NCBI RefSeq assembly: GCF_002127325.2
Contig: NC_035449.2
Coordinates: 83,485,657-83,549,656 of the forward strand
From: Helianthus annuus
Lineage: Eukaryota > Streptophyta > Magnoliopsida > Asterales > Asteraceae
Reading direction: 5' to 3'
Length of the DNA stretch: 64,000 bases
Shown: in pieces, positions 45,252 to 56,696 of the stretch
Layout of the letters: the number at the start of each line of letters is the position of its first letter
How positions within the stretch are numbered: position 1 is the first letter of the stretch
Notes under the pieces: model-generated
Database searches by the model: none
What the model was told of the DNA's origin: nothing
The model's input: the letters and a program-made list of their open reading frames with translations, nothing else
Program-made: the position numbers and the translations under genes

Positions 45252-45638
45252 CTATAACATTTTACTTTTCCTATATGAACTTAAAATTTACCTTTGGTAA
45301 TAACACATTTTACATTAATTATGGACAGAACAGAAAAATTGTCAGAGCACAAACAATCTAACTTACCATTGGAGCATAAAGATATATAATGCATAAACTG
45401 CCATATTCAAAACATATGGTTGCATCAACGCCCCCAAACCCTAATTTGGCGATCATACAAAGCTATTTCGGAAATTATAGAGAATCGGTAGTGGTGGTGG
45501 TTGTAAATAAGAACTTGTCAAGCCATCAAACATCCAATATATAATAGTTGTAATGTTAGGAAACAAAAAAAAACGAATAGAAAAAGTTAAAGGTGTATCT
45601 GAGTAAAAAGATGTAATCAAGGGTTAAAGTTGTTGGTA

Positions 45639-46342
45639 TCATCAAGTGATGTAAGAGACTTAGGCAAACATGGCCTTTGATTGTCAATAACTCTTATGAT
45701 CAATCTTGGATCCCGAGACGACTCACACACTCTATGATGGACAATGGATGATGGTGGTGGATGATGGTGTTATGGTGGTGGTGGGTGGTGGGTGAAGTGT
45801 GAGAGAGGTGGTGTGCCAAGGGATGAGTTGCAAGAGCTCCAAGCACTCCTATTTGTAGGCTGAACAGAAGCTCGGGCACGGCCCCATGTCCGCTGGGCAC
45901 GGCCCCGTGTCCATCTGACTCTCTCTCTTCATTAATTGTAATTTGCAATTACAATAAATGCGCCTTCAGGAAGTTGACCACGCCCCCGTGTCCGCTGGGC
46001 ACGGCCCCGTAGTGGGCAACAGAAGCTTCTATGAGTTTGTCTTTTCTGCTGGCACTTGGGCACGGCCCCGTGCTCACTGAGCACGGGGCGTGTTCAGTCT
46101 TCTGTCTTCTTTGTTTTGCTTGGGAAGATGCTGTCGGGAGATCGGGCATGCCACTTTTGTTCCTTTTCTTGTATTTATGTTAGATTTTGCTGTCTTTTTG
46201 CTTCTTTTGTTATTTTGAGCTCATTTAATGCTGAAAATACAAAAGGAAGACAAAAGCATACTTTTTCCAACATTAGTACTAAAAAAAGGTTAGTTTTATG
46301 CCACAATTGATGTAATTTATATGTTGCATTTTGTGCACATCA
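45639..46342 (-). repeat. Truncated 3' LTR of Athila 1
   Basis: Matches 55815-56498 up to the terminal GTGCACATCA. Similarity stops near 45639, where low-copy DNA begins. It contains a GATGGTGGTG-type microsatellite (about 45735-45795) and six GC-rich dyads. Confidence 0.88.
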
Positions 46343-46358
46343 AATACCCCCACACTTG
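46343..46358 (-). other. Polypurine tract of Athila 1
   Basis: Minus strand CAAGTGTGGGGGTATT directly before the 3' LTR. A closely related string occurs 1.25 kb upstream in the element (about 47606-47640); see findings. Confidence 0.8.
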
Positions 46359-48161
46359 AATCTTTGCTTGTCCTCAAGCAAAACTCTTTATAATCTGGCT
46401 TACACACCCAAATGGAATGGGTAGAAGAGAAGTTTTGGGCTTGTCATAGAGTGTCGGGATTTCCAAGATTCTTTATTTAGGTTTTATTTTTATTTATTTA
46501 CGATCCTATTCGTCATGATTTATTAAAAACGTTTCATAAGATAAATTACTTATTAGGGCATAACATACCTCTTTTAAAATTCCATTTATATACAAGTTCA
46601 CATACCTCACGGGGAATCATTCAACACTCGGCCGAAGGTGTATTTTTAGTGAATCTCTCGAGAGCGGCATGGAACTTACTCCTACCATAAGCTTGCCAAG
46701 CAATCAATCCTCCTCCTTTTTAACTATATACCCTTGTAAATATCACGAGGACTTTTTGGGTGAAGGGTTAGGCTTGGGCTAATGGTGGGTGGTTGGGTTA
46801 GTGGTTAGTAAAAAGGGCGAAAAGCGTAACAAACGTCGGTTTTTGAAAGACTTTTTATTTTTTACTTTTTATTTTATTTTGATGAACCATTTATTTCAAA
46901 CAAAGTTATTTTTGATGAACTTGTTTGTTTATTTGGTTTCATCAAAATATTTATAATTTTTTTTCAAGTCATAAGAAAACAAACGTTGTTACTAAAAGGA
47001 AATGGTTAAAATAAAAAGGTTTAGGTGGGTAAAAAGGGTGATTGTTTTGGGTTAAGAAATGAAAAGGTTTAGGCTCAAAGGGGTTAACTAGGGGGATTTT
47101 GGGTAGGTGGTAAAAAAAATGAAAAATAACGGTGTAGAAAGAAAAAGGGTTAGTCCTAATGCCTCCATCATTTACTTACTCCGGTTTAAGTTGGTAAGGA
47201 CCAGGAATGTATTGTCGTGGCAAGTTCTAGAGTCGTACGAACCAAGCGGATATTCACACAAGAAACAAAAAATGAGCATTTAGTGTAAAGATATGTATTT
47301 GTATGCTCGATTAAAGACTCAAAACTCACTTTTGTTGGAAAGGGTTTTTATGTGATCAAGTATATATAATCAAATTTTAACTAAGTTTGTCATGCCTTTT
47401 CATAATTTTCTTATGTTGGTTCTTTTTATCACGACGTTATCGGTTGTAAACTTGTAAAAATATAACCTTGTTAGAACTTGAATTCCCAACTTATACTTAG
47501 ACAAGTAAAAAATGAAATTTTTTTGAAAAATTTTGGGGTGATTAGCGGTTCCAATAGAGTTTTGTGTAAGGCTTGTTTTTAGGACTTGCAAGATTCAAGG
47601 TTTTAGCATCCCCCCACACACTTAAATTACACATTGTCCTCAATGTGTCCCAAAAATAAGTTTTTAGGTTGATTGAATGTGTAAAATGGTGTTAAAAGCA
47701 AAATTTTATGTTACTAGCATCCTGGACACGGCCCCGTGTCGGTTGGACACGACCCCGTGTTCAACAGCCAGTAACGAAAACTTACAGAAGATGGACACGG
47801 GGGCGTGTTGGCTGGGCACGACCCCGTGTCTGGCAAAAGTCTGCAGAAATTAAACAAACAGCAGGTCTGGGAGGTGGGCACGGGGGCGTGTCGGCTTTAG
47901 TAGTACTAATTTTTAGCACTCTAAGCCTCGTTTGTACCTGTTTTATCAGTAAATACCACACCAAACAATACCAAACGTCCTAAGTTACCAAGTCAAGCAT
48001 CCAAACCACCAAGTTATAGATAAACAAAAGCAGAAAATAAAAATAAGTTAGGAAAAGTAAATTGTTCAACACTTCGGCACGCAGGCCGGAAATTGTTCGA
48101 TAGAAAGGGATTTTAACCTGTGGGATCACCAACTAGCCGCTCCTACTCCTGCTCCACCCGC

Positions 48162-49315
48162 CTAGCCCATGTCTTCATCACTGTCATCACCTTCGTCCCC
48201 ATGCCCCGCCATATACTCCCGGATGTTTCCGATGTCATCTTGGATATCGGTGATGTTTCTTTCAATGGCTCCGACCCGGTGGTATGTGTTGTTGGCGAGG
48301 TTGTAGGTGTTCCTGGTGCACATAAGGTTTTCCTGCAAAAGATCATGTAAACTCTGAAAGTTAGGAAAACCACCTCCTTGTGAGGAGGACTGGCCCGGTT
48401 CATCGTGGGGTTGGTACTGGTATTGGGGAGGTGGAGCGTGAAGGACTAGCGCCTCTTGCGGGTTCCATGCATGACCTTGCATCCTCTGAAAGCTTACCGA
48501 CCCATCTTCCGCCTCATAGATTAGGTTCATGGAGCGACAAATGTGTAGATCAACCCGTCCTGACCATGGGCTCCTTTCAAAAGACCTAGGTATGCGCGTG
48601 AAGTGCTTGAAGAGGCGGTACACCTATCCCCCGTAGAAAATAGGGGTTGGTGCATGAGCAAGCCGGTTCAGATGCATGTTCCGAAGTAGGAGGAATGGAA
48701 CATCGAGGGGTCTTCGGGTGTGAATGCAGTAGAGGACTACCAAATCTCTCAACCCAACAACGTCGCTGCTGTCATGTCTCTGACTAAGAGAGTAAGCAAG
48801 GAGCCTATGAATGTAGCGATAAAGCGGATCCCTTAGCTTAGTGCTCTTAGTGTTGCTCGGGTTGTAGAATCCTTCCCCAATCTAAGCCCATGCGGCTTGG
48901 CGTGCGTTTTCATCCAACTCTCGCATTCCACCAGTGTTTTCTTCACTTCCTGAATCCTCTTCCTTACACAGCCCCACTATTGCCCCGAATTGCGCCATAG
49001 AGATCGAGTACCTAGTTCCACCACACCGAAATGCAACACCCTTCATTGTCGAAAGGGTCGCACCTTGAGTTAAAAGTGAAGGTGCTGTAGAACTCCATGG
49101 TGCACTCGTGTACCGATCGAAGTCGAGTGGTTAGGGCAACCCTTAGTGGGCCGGTAACGAGGTTGTTGAACCGGTCAAGTTGGTTTACCATGGCTAAGAG
49201 GTCCGTGCATGCTTGCCTTGGGTATTCCTCGGGTCGTGTTTGAAGTGTGTCATATCTGGCCCTAGCATCGAGCTCATTTGCGTTGAATCTTGTGAACTTC
49301 TTCGAAATCTAAAAG
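48162..49315 (-). pseudogene. Athila ORF1-like gene between pol and the 3' LTR
   Basis: Read on the minus strand: KKFTRFNANELDARARYD and CTMEFYSTFTF in one frame (49315-49020), then after a shift FRCGGTRYSISMAQFGAIVGL and on to 48660, a stop near 48625, then RLFKHFTRIPRSFERSPWSG and a Gln/Pro-rich acidic end (48623-48162). The order and motifs fit the plant ATHILA ORF-1 family, which sits in the envelope position of these elements; function unknown. At least one frameshift and one stop. The neighbouring stretches 46359-48161 and 49316-50061 hold no gene I can recognise, only the second PPT-like string and GC-rich dyads. Confidence 0.65.
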
Positions 49316-50061
49316 AATACACCAAAAGTTAGCACGAAACAGTGAGATTTTCGGAAAAAACTGCAAACAGTGAGCTGGACACGGCCCCGTGCTCAGCGGG
49401 CACGACCCCGTGTCCAGGCGTCTGTTACTCAAAAATTGCATTTTTCGACCCAGTCCCGAAAATCTGAAAATTTTTGGCCAAGTAGGTGCGGTTTTCCCCG
49501 AAAATGAAACCCCAAGTGCCGTTTTTCCCAAAACAAACCGTTTACCCTTTCAATTTCATCTTTTTCTGTTCAAAAACAAGGGTTTGGGGTTTTTATGAGA
49601 AATCGGGCAAATCTATCAACAATACAAGTGTATTTACTTCCCATTACACTAATCTAAACAAATGCTAACAGATTATTGCAAAAATTTTAGGTTTGATTCG
49701 GATGAACTTCAAGAACCCTAGATTATTCCCCAAATTTTTAATGTTTTAACTACATGCAAGTAACTAATCTAACTACTAATGATGATAGAATCATACCTTG
49801 ATGTTGTTAGAATGAGAGGAGATGTCAAAAATCTGCGGAAAATTGCCCGGACCAGAGCGTTTTTCGAGGAAACGGGGCATGTGGAATGATGTAACTGATA
49901 TGAAAAGAGGGTTTTATCCCGACAGTTGCGCGGACACGGCCCCGTGCCGAGCAAAGTTTTGAAATTTTTTTTAGTGCTCGTGTGAGTGCCCTGTTAGAAG
50001 ACTTACCGATCTCGATGTTTACCTTCTTGTTCGTAACGTACTAGGTATGATGTTGATGTGT

Positions 50062-50652
50062 TTACTCGTCGACCGTTTGAAGCGAGATCTCTTCTTCCTC
50101 ATCCTCAATGGATCCTCGATAGAGTTTCAGCCGTTGGCCATTGACTTTGAATGGAATTCCATTCCGAGATTTAATTTCTACTGCAGCGTGAGGAAAAATA
50201 TGGGTGATGGAAAAAGGTCCTGACCAACTAGATTTTAGTTTACCCGGAAATAATCGAAGTTGTGAATTAAACAATAGAACTTGATCTCCTACTCGAAATT
50301 CATTAGGTTTAATGTGTTTGTCGTGTAAATTTTTCATTCTTTCCTTATAAATTTCTGAGTTAGAGTATGCATAATTCCTTAATTCGTCTAATTCATTTAT
50401 TTGGCAAAATCGATTTTTACCTGCAATTTCTAAATCCAAGTTTACATTTTTTATTGCCCAGTAGGCCTTGTGGGCTATTTCTACCGGCAAATGACAACTT
50501 TTTCCATAGACGAGCTTATATGGGGTTGTGCCTATAGTGGTTTTATAAGCAGTTCGAAAAGCCCATAAAGCATCATCTAATTTATCGGCCCATTCCTTTT
50601 TATTGAAACCTACGGTTTTTTCAAGTATTCGTTTTAAACCTCTATTAGTCAC
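50062..50652 (-). pseudogene. Athila 1 integrase C-terminal part
   Basis: 196 codons. RTAYKTTIGTTPYKLVYGKSCHLP is the region after the catalytic Glu in Athila integrases; RVGDQVLLFNSQLRLFPGKLKSSWSGPF is the C-terminal DNA-binding part. No chromodomain, as expected for Athila. It is separated from the core by frameshifts between 50653 and 50800. Confidence 0.88.
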
Positions 50653-50776
50653 TTCAGCTTGTCCGTTCGTTTGAGGGTGATATGCTGTTGAGACCCGGTG
50701 ATAGACCCCATATCTTGTTAGGATTTTTTCGAGTTGATGATTACAAAAATGGGTACCTCTATCACTTATTAATGCT

Positions 50777-51533
50777 TTAGGTGTTCCAAAACGAGAGAAT
50801 ATTTTTTTTCAGAAATCTTACCACGACTCTTCCATCATTTGTTGGAAGTGCCTCAGCCTCAGCCCATTTAGACAAGTAATCGACTGCCACAAGTATATAT
50901 TTGTTTCCTTTTAACAGTGGGAAAGGTCCCATGAAATCGAGTCCCCACACATCAAAAAATTTCACAAACGAGAATGCCATTTTGTGGCATTTCATTTTTG
51001 GAAGAAATATTACCTGATCTTTGACAAGCATCACATGTCTTGACAAGACTTTGCGCATCTTTGTAAATGGTAGGCCAATGAAATCCTGAATCAAATACCT
51101 TCCGTGCGGTACTAGCGGCACCATGATGTCCTCCATATGGACCTTCATGACAATGGCAGAGGATCCTTCGTGCTTCGTTGCCATGTACGCACCTTCGAAT
51201 GAGTTGGTCGGCACACATTTTGAAAAGATAAGGATCTTCCCAAAAGTAATGCTTTACATCAGCAAAGAATTTCTTTCTTTGGTGATGTGGCCATCCTTTG
51301 GTTACTATACCGCTAGCTAAATAGTTAGCGTAGTCGGCATACCATGGTTCTTGTCTATGTTCCGCCATTTCCAGGGACTCTGTTGGAAATTTTTCGTTGA
51401 TTTGCTCGTCCCTGGTTGCCTCCAAAGCTGGGTCTTCTAGGCGCGAAAGATGATCTGCTGCTGTGTTTTCTGCCCCTCTTTTGTCTTTGATTTCAATATC
51501 AAATTCTTGGAGGAGTAGAATCCACCTGATCAA
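50777..51533 (-). pseudogene. Athila 1 integrase zinc finger and core, frameshifted
   Basis: The frame 51533-50952 carries the end of RNase H ([13 protein letters not shown]) and the HHCC finger ([13 protein letters not shown]...CDACQRSG). Another frame (51214-50777) continues with the core, [11 protein letters not shown] (first Asp) and [14 protein letters not shown] 1-base shift near 50970 separates them. The second Asp and the Glu fall in the damaged stretch to the left. Confidence 0.85.
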
Positions 51534-53763
51534 ACGGGGTTTTGCGTCTTGTTTCTTGAAGAGGTATCGGATGGCTGCATGATCTTTTATAGACTACAGT
51601 TTTAGAAAGAACAAGGTAAGAACGGAATTTATCAAAAGCAAATACCACAGCTAGTAATTCTTTTTCAGTGGTTGTGTAATTCTCTTGTGCATCGTTAAGC
51701 GTTTTACTAGCATAATAAATTTGGTGGAAATGCTTTTCTTTTCTTTGTCCCAAGACTGCTCCAACGGCAAAGTCACTTGCATCACACATGATTTTGAAGG
51801 GTAATTTCCAATCGGACGCTATCATGATAGGTGCATTGACTAGCATTTCTTTAAGGGTTAGAAATGCTTGATTGCAATCCTCGTCAAAGATGAAAGGCGC
51901 ATCTTTTTCAAGTAATTTTGTTAGAGGTCTTGAAATTTTCGAAAAGTCTTTGATAAACCGTCTATAAAATCCGGCATGCCCTAAGAAACTTCTGATTTCT
52001 CTAACAGAGGAAGGTGGAGGCAATCGAGAAATGGTGTCTATTTTTGCTCGATCAACTTCCATTCCTTCACTTGAGATCTTGTGACCGAGTACTATTCCCT
52101 CTGTTACCATGAAATGGCATTTTTCCCAGTTAAGGGCGAGGTTAGTTTCCTCACATCGGGATAGCATTCGTTCGAGGTTATCGAGGCATTGGTCGTATGA
52201 ATCTCCAAAGATAGAAAAGTCGTCCATGAAGACTTCCATTGTCTTTTCTATCATATCATGGAAGATGGCCACCATGCAACGTTGGAATGTTGCAGGGGCA
52301 TTACATAGACCGAATGGCATGCGTCGATAAGCAAAAGTTCCGTAGGGGCATGTGAAAGTTGTCTTTTCTTGGTCTTCAGGTGCTATCGGAATTTGAAAGT
52401 AACCTGAAAAACCATCCAAGAAACAGTAAAATTTATGACTGGATAGTCGTTCTAACATTTGATCAATGAAGGGCAAAGGAAAGTGGTCTTTCCTCGTTTC
52501 TTCATTTAATCGTCTATAGTCTATGCATACTCTCCATCCTATGACGGTTCTCGTTGGTATTAATTCATTTTTTTCATTAGTTATTACCGTCATACCTCCT
52601 TTCTTTGGGACTACTTGGACGGGACTCACCCATGGACTATCGGAGATAGGATAAATAAGTCCGGCGTCAAGTAGTTTGATGACCTCATTTTTAACCACTT
52701 CTTGGACATTTGGATTTACTCTTCGTTGTGGTTGTATTACTGATTTGTAGTCATCGTTCATTAGAATTTTGTGCATGCACATGGAAGAGCTTATTCCTTT
52801 TATATCTACAAGCTTCCAAGCGATCGCATTTTTATGTTTTTTCAAAAGTCTAATTAATTTTTCTTTTTCTACACTATTTAATTTGGACGAAATAATTACA
52901 GGTGAATTACTATCTTTGTCTAGAAAAGCATATTCCAAACCTTTTGGAAGTTCTTTGAGCTCAAGGGGCGGGTCTTTAGGAGACTCCTTATTTTGGGGCT
53001 CATCTAGATCAAGAACTTTAAAGGTTTGTTCTATGGCGACCTCTTCTTCAACAAAGTGGTCAATTTTTCCACTTATATCGGGTGGCTCATCTTCATCTTC
53101 AATTAGGGGGTCATTGTTGCCAAAAGGATATTTCATTGAACGCTCAAGGTCTATGCTCCTTTTGAATGCCCCTAATTGAAGAGGTAGATTATTAAACTTC
53201 CGGTTTTTCAAAGCTTCGTGAGTTTTTACAAAAGGTCTTCCCAACACTAGAAGAGCGTCATCGAGGATGACAAAGTCGGTTGGAATAACCAATTGATTTG
53301 TTTGAACCAAGACGTCCTCAACTACACCGATTGATTTTATTATTCTCCGATTGGATAGAAAAATGGGCATTTGAAGTGGAGTAAAATCACTAATACTTAA
53401 TTTTTCGAAAATATAGTTAGGCACTATGTTAACACAAAGATCCTTATCAATGGTGATGTTACTAATAAATGAATTTTGAAAAAAACATGGAACCGGTGTG
53501 ATGTTAATTTCAAAAGGGTCTTCTTTTATTAGCGAAGTTTGATCATAAGTTAACTTAACACTTACCATTTCCTCAATTTTTGCGTTAGTGTTTAGCTCTT
53601 TTAAAAACATAGCATGGGTTGATACTAAACAATGTTTTTCAAAAGAAGGTGATAAGAGATTAATTCCTTCAAAATTAGACTCTTCTTGAATTTTAACGTT
53701 ATCGGCCTCACCTTTTTCGTTGTTTAACTCATGTGTCGGTTTTTCACCTATTTGTTCTTCCAT
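51499..53763 (-). pseudogene. Athila 1 protease, reverse transcriptase and RNase H
   Basis: 754 codons, mostly open. An acidic N-terminal part is followed by a degenerate protease (KDLCVNIVPNYIFEKL, in which the expected DLG/DTG active site is not intact; GRPFV is kept). RT shows WRVCIDYRRLNEETRKDHFP, FCFLDGFSGYFQ-type palm, MPFGLCNAPATFQRCM and the catalytic EVFMDDFSIFG (about 52213-52230). RNase H starts at IMCDASDFAVGAVLGQ. A frameshift near 51590 ends the native frame, so the last about 30 codons are out of frame. Confidence 0.9.
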
Positions 53764-53874
53764 TTTTAACTTTTCAACTATCGTTTCTTTATTTAATTCT
53801 TCTCTTGCGCGGGACTCCTCTTCCCTTGCGCAAGATTCTTTTATATATCTTTCGATAGTTTTAAGTTTTTTCTA

Positions 53875-54381
53875 TTATCCTATCGGCCACTTCGGTGAAA
53901 GAGAAAGGACCGGGATCCTCAAAGCTTGAATCCGGTTGTTTGATCCTTGGTTCCTCATGGTACCCATATGAAGTAGGTGGTTCACACCATTGTTCTTCAT
54001 TGTAAGCATATGATGGATAAGAGTCGAAATTTTGTTCTTCATAGTACTCATATGAGGTGGGTTGTTCACGCCATGGTTCCTCATAATAAGTATATGAAGG
54101 TGGTTGTTCATATCTTGATCCCCAAAGTATGAGTATGAAGGCTCATACCTTGGTTCATCAAAATATGAGCATGAGGAAGAAGGTTCATACCTTTGGTCTT
54201 CATAGGATGTGTATGAAGTCGATGGCTCGTACCTGGGCTCCTCATAATAGTTGTATGAATTGGATGGTTGAAATAAGTTACAATATTGTACCGAGTGCGG
54301 GTTACCACAATTAGTGCAATAGTCTCTCATGTAATCATCCTCCTCATAGGTGTAGTTGTAGCCTCCTGAGTATTGATCCAT
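53875..54381 (-). pseudogene. Athila 1 gag remnant, Tyr-rich with one Cys knuckle
   Basis: 168 codons starting MDQYSGGYNYTYEEDDY. It has a knuckle-like CTNCGNPHSVQYC and repeats of the type EPRYEPSxSYxxYEDQ. The capsid domain expected before the knuckle is absent: only 420 bases lie between this ORF and the PBS, and they are filled with GC-rich dyads. The frame shifts near 54110. Gag has therefore lost its main part by deletion. Confidence 0.7.
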
Positions 54382-54449
54382 AAGAATTACTCAACAGACC
54401 ACAACTGAGTCTCGGGACCAGAAAACAAAAATAAAGACAGAAACAGAGA

Positions 54450-54692
54450 CTGGACACGGCCCCGTGTTTGGTGAACACGGCCCTGTGTTCAGGGTCTGTA
54501 TCTGGGCGTTTTAATAAAAGTTACTGGTCTTGTTGAGCACGGGGGCGTGTTCAGTGAGCACGACCCCGTGTTCAGACTCTGTATCTGGGTATTTAACTAA
54601 AAATATGCAACACGACCCCGTGTTCAGTGAACACGGCCCCGTGTTCAGTGAACACGGCCCCGTGTTCAGTGAACACGGCCCCGTGTTCAGGC
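54450..54692. repeat. Cluster of GC-rich dyads, including a four-fold tandem run
   Basis: Two pairs (54450-54495, 54533-54575), then four tandem copies of GAACACGGCCCCGTGTTC with 21-bp period (54607-54692). This is the densest site of the dyad family found throughout 45.8-64 kb. Confidence 0.9.
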
Positions 54693-54800
54693 TACTGTAA
54701 ATGCAAACTAAACTAAAATGCAGAAAAATGTGCGCGCATTTTGAAAAAGTTTTGTAAAACTGATTAGGCCGTCGATTTTAAGCTTTCTTAAAATCCTCAC

Positions 54801-54819
54801 CTCCCCGGCAGCAGCGCCA
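54801..54819 (-). other. Primer-binding site of Athila 1
   Basis: Minus strand TGGCGCTGCTGCCGGGGAG, five bases inside the 5' LTR edge. It differs by two bases from the tRNA-Asp-type TGGCGCCGTTGCCGGGGA. Confidence 0.85.
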
Positions 54820-54824
54820 AAACT

Positions 54825-56498
54825 TGATGTGCGTTAGGTGTAATATAATTTAGGTATATATATTTTAAGCCCTTTTACACTTATTAGCCAAGTTTTAAAT
54901 TCATAAAACACGATATTTACTAATACTAAACACACATATGGGAAAGTGCACCCATCGTGGACGTAGTATAGTGTTGGTAAGATACCGAGGTCGTCCAAGG
55001 ACACAAGAGCTTTTAGTACCGGTTTATCCTCAACGTCTAATCAAATCAAAAAGTTAGAAAAAGGTTTTTTTAAACTATGAAAATAAAACTAACTAATATG
55101 CTGAAAAATAAAATAAAAATAAAAACAGATAGACAAGATGAATCACTTGGATCCGACTCGTGTGTAGTGTAACCTTTGATTATTTTCGCACTTTTGCACT
55201 TATTTAAGAGATTATCTTAGTTATTGTACTAGGCCCATCTTTTGAATGCGACGTTACCCTCAACCCAGTAATTTGAGTCAGCAAGGATACAATCCTAAAG
55301 GGTCGGATTATTGAAAGATAATTAATTAAGTTATTAATGCATAACGTGGTAGGCCCCTCTTTTGAAGGCGACGTTACCCTCAGCTAAGTAGTCTGAATCA
55401 GCAGGGATACAGTCCTAAGTAGCTGGGTTAAAGTTTTAATAGTAGTTTAACTTATGAGGGGATCAAAGAGTTTGGACCCCCGCCATTCAATACCTTTGGG
55501 TATTGAAGGAGGTCCTACTAAATTTGACTCAGGTCCTTTGCAGGATCTATACACTGAACAATGGCAAGACTCTTACCAAACCGTTCCCTTAACCCCCTAC
55601 CAGGTAGCCAACATACCTCCATATAGACCGTGGAGATATGAATAGTGAAAATCTTTTATTTTATATAGACAGTAAAATAATGCCAAGACACCACGGACAA
55701 ACGATAAGGAAGAATCACCTTCAACATAAGAAACTAGTAATCATTAATACAAAACCAATTAAAAAGTGCAAAAGATTAAAAATTTAAAGTATTACACTAG
55801 GCACTTGTCTTCACCAAGTGATGTAAGAGACTTAGGCAAACATGGCCTTTGATTGTCAATAACTCATACGATCAATCTTCGATCCCGAGATGACTCACAC
55901 ACTCTATGATGGACAATGGATGATGGTGGTATGGTGGTGGTGGGTGGTTGGTGAAGTGTGAGAGAGGTGTGTGCCAAGGGATGAGTTGCAAGAGCTCCAA
56001 ACACTCCTATTTATAGGCTAAACAGAAGCTCGGGCACGGCCCCGTGTCCGCTGGGCACGGCCCCGTGTCCATCTGACTCTCTCTTCATTAATTGTAATTC
56101 GCAATTACAATAAATGCGCCTGCAGGAAGTTGACCACGCCCCCGTGTCCGCTGGGCACGGCCCCGTGGTGGGCAACAGAAGCTTCTATGAGTTTGTCTTT
56201 TCTGCTGGCACTTGGGCACGGCCCCGTGCTCACTGAGCACGGGGCGTGTTCAGTCTTCTGTCTTCTTTGTTTTGCTTGGGAAGATGCTGTCGGGAGGTCG
56301 GGCATGCCACTTTTGTTCCTTTTCTTGTATTTATGTTAGATTTTGCAGTCTTTTCGCTTCTTTTGTTATTTTGAGCTCATTTAATCCTGAAAATACAAAA
56401 GGAAGACAAAAGCATACTTTTTCCAACATTAGTACTAAAAAAGGGTCAGTTTTATGCCACAACTGATGTAATTTATATGTTGCATTTTGTGCACATCA
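54825..56498 (-). repeat. 5' LTR of Athila 1
   Basis: 1674 bp, TGATGTGCG...GTGCACATCA. It contains a 121-bp internal direct duplication (starting 55229 and 55350), a short plus-strand open frame (55454-55645), a GATGGTGGT tract (about 55915-55950) and six GC-rich dyads (56030-56255). Confidence 0.92.
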
Positions 56499-56696
56499 AT
56501 ATGAATCCCTGCCTATCAATACCTGAATATGATTCAGTTATGGATTTGTGACGGGTTTCTACTGCGTCACCAACAACATGTTCAGTTATATATTTTCCAA
56601 ACATTCAAGTACTTACGTTCCATCAACCAATTTTTTGAAGTAAAGATACTCAAGAACACTTAATTCCTCAACCAATAGAGTATTCACATTGACTGA
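56499..56696. other. 198-bp spacer between the two Athila elements
   Basis: AT-rich, no gene seen. It bears the outer flank of Athila 1 (ATATG) on the left and of Athila 2 (ACTGA, 56692-56696) on the right. Confidence 0.7.

Larger units (their letters stand above)
45639..56498 (-). mobile_element. Athila element 1 (Ty3/gypsy), degenerate, 3' LTR truncated
   Basis: Minus-strand element with a complete 5' LTR (54825-56498), an Athila-type tRNA-Asp PBS (54801-54819), gag remnant, protease/RT/RNase H/integrase in several frames, an Athila ORF1-like gene after pol, a PPT (46343-46358) and a 3' LTR of which only the last 704 bp remain (45639-46342). The 5-bp flank at the right end is ATATG (56499-56503); its partner was lost with the missing part of the 3' LTR. 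Confidence 0.9.
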
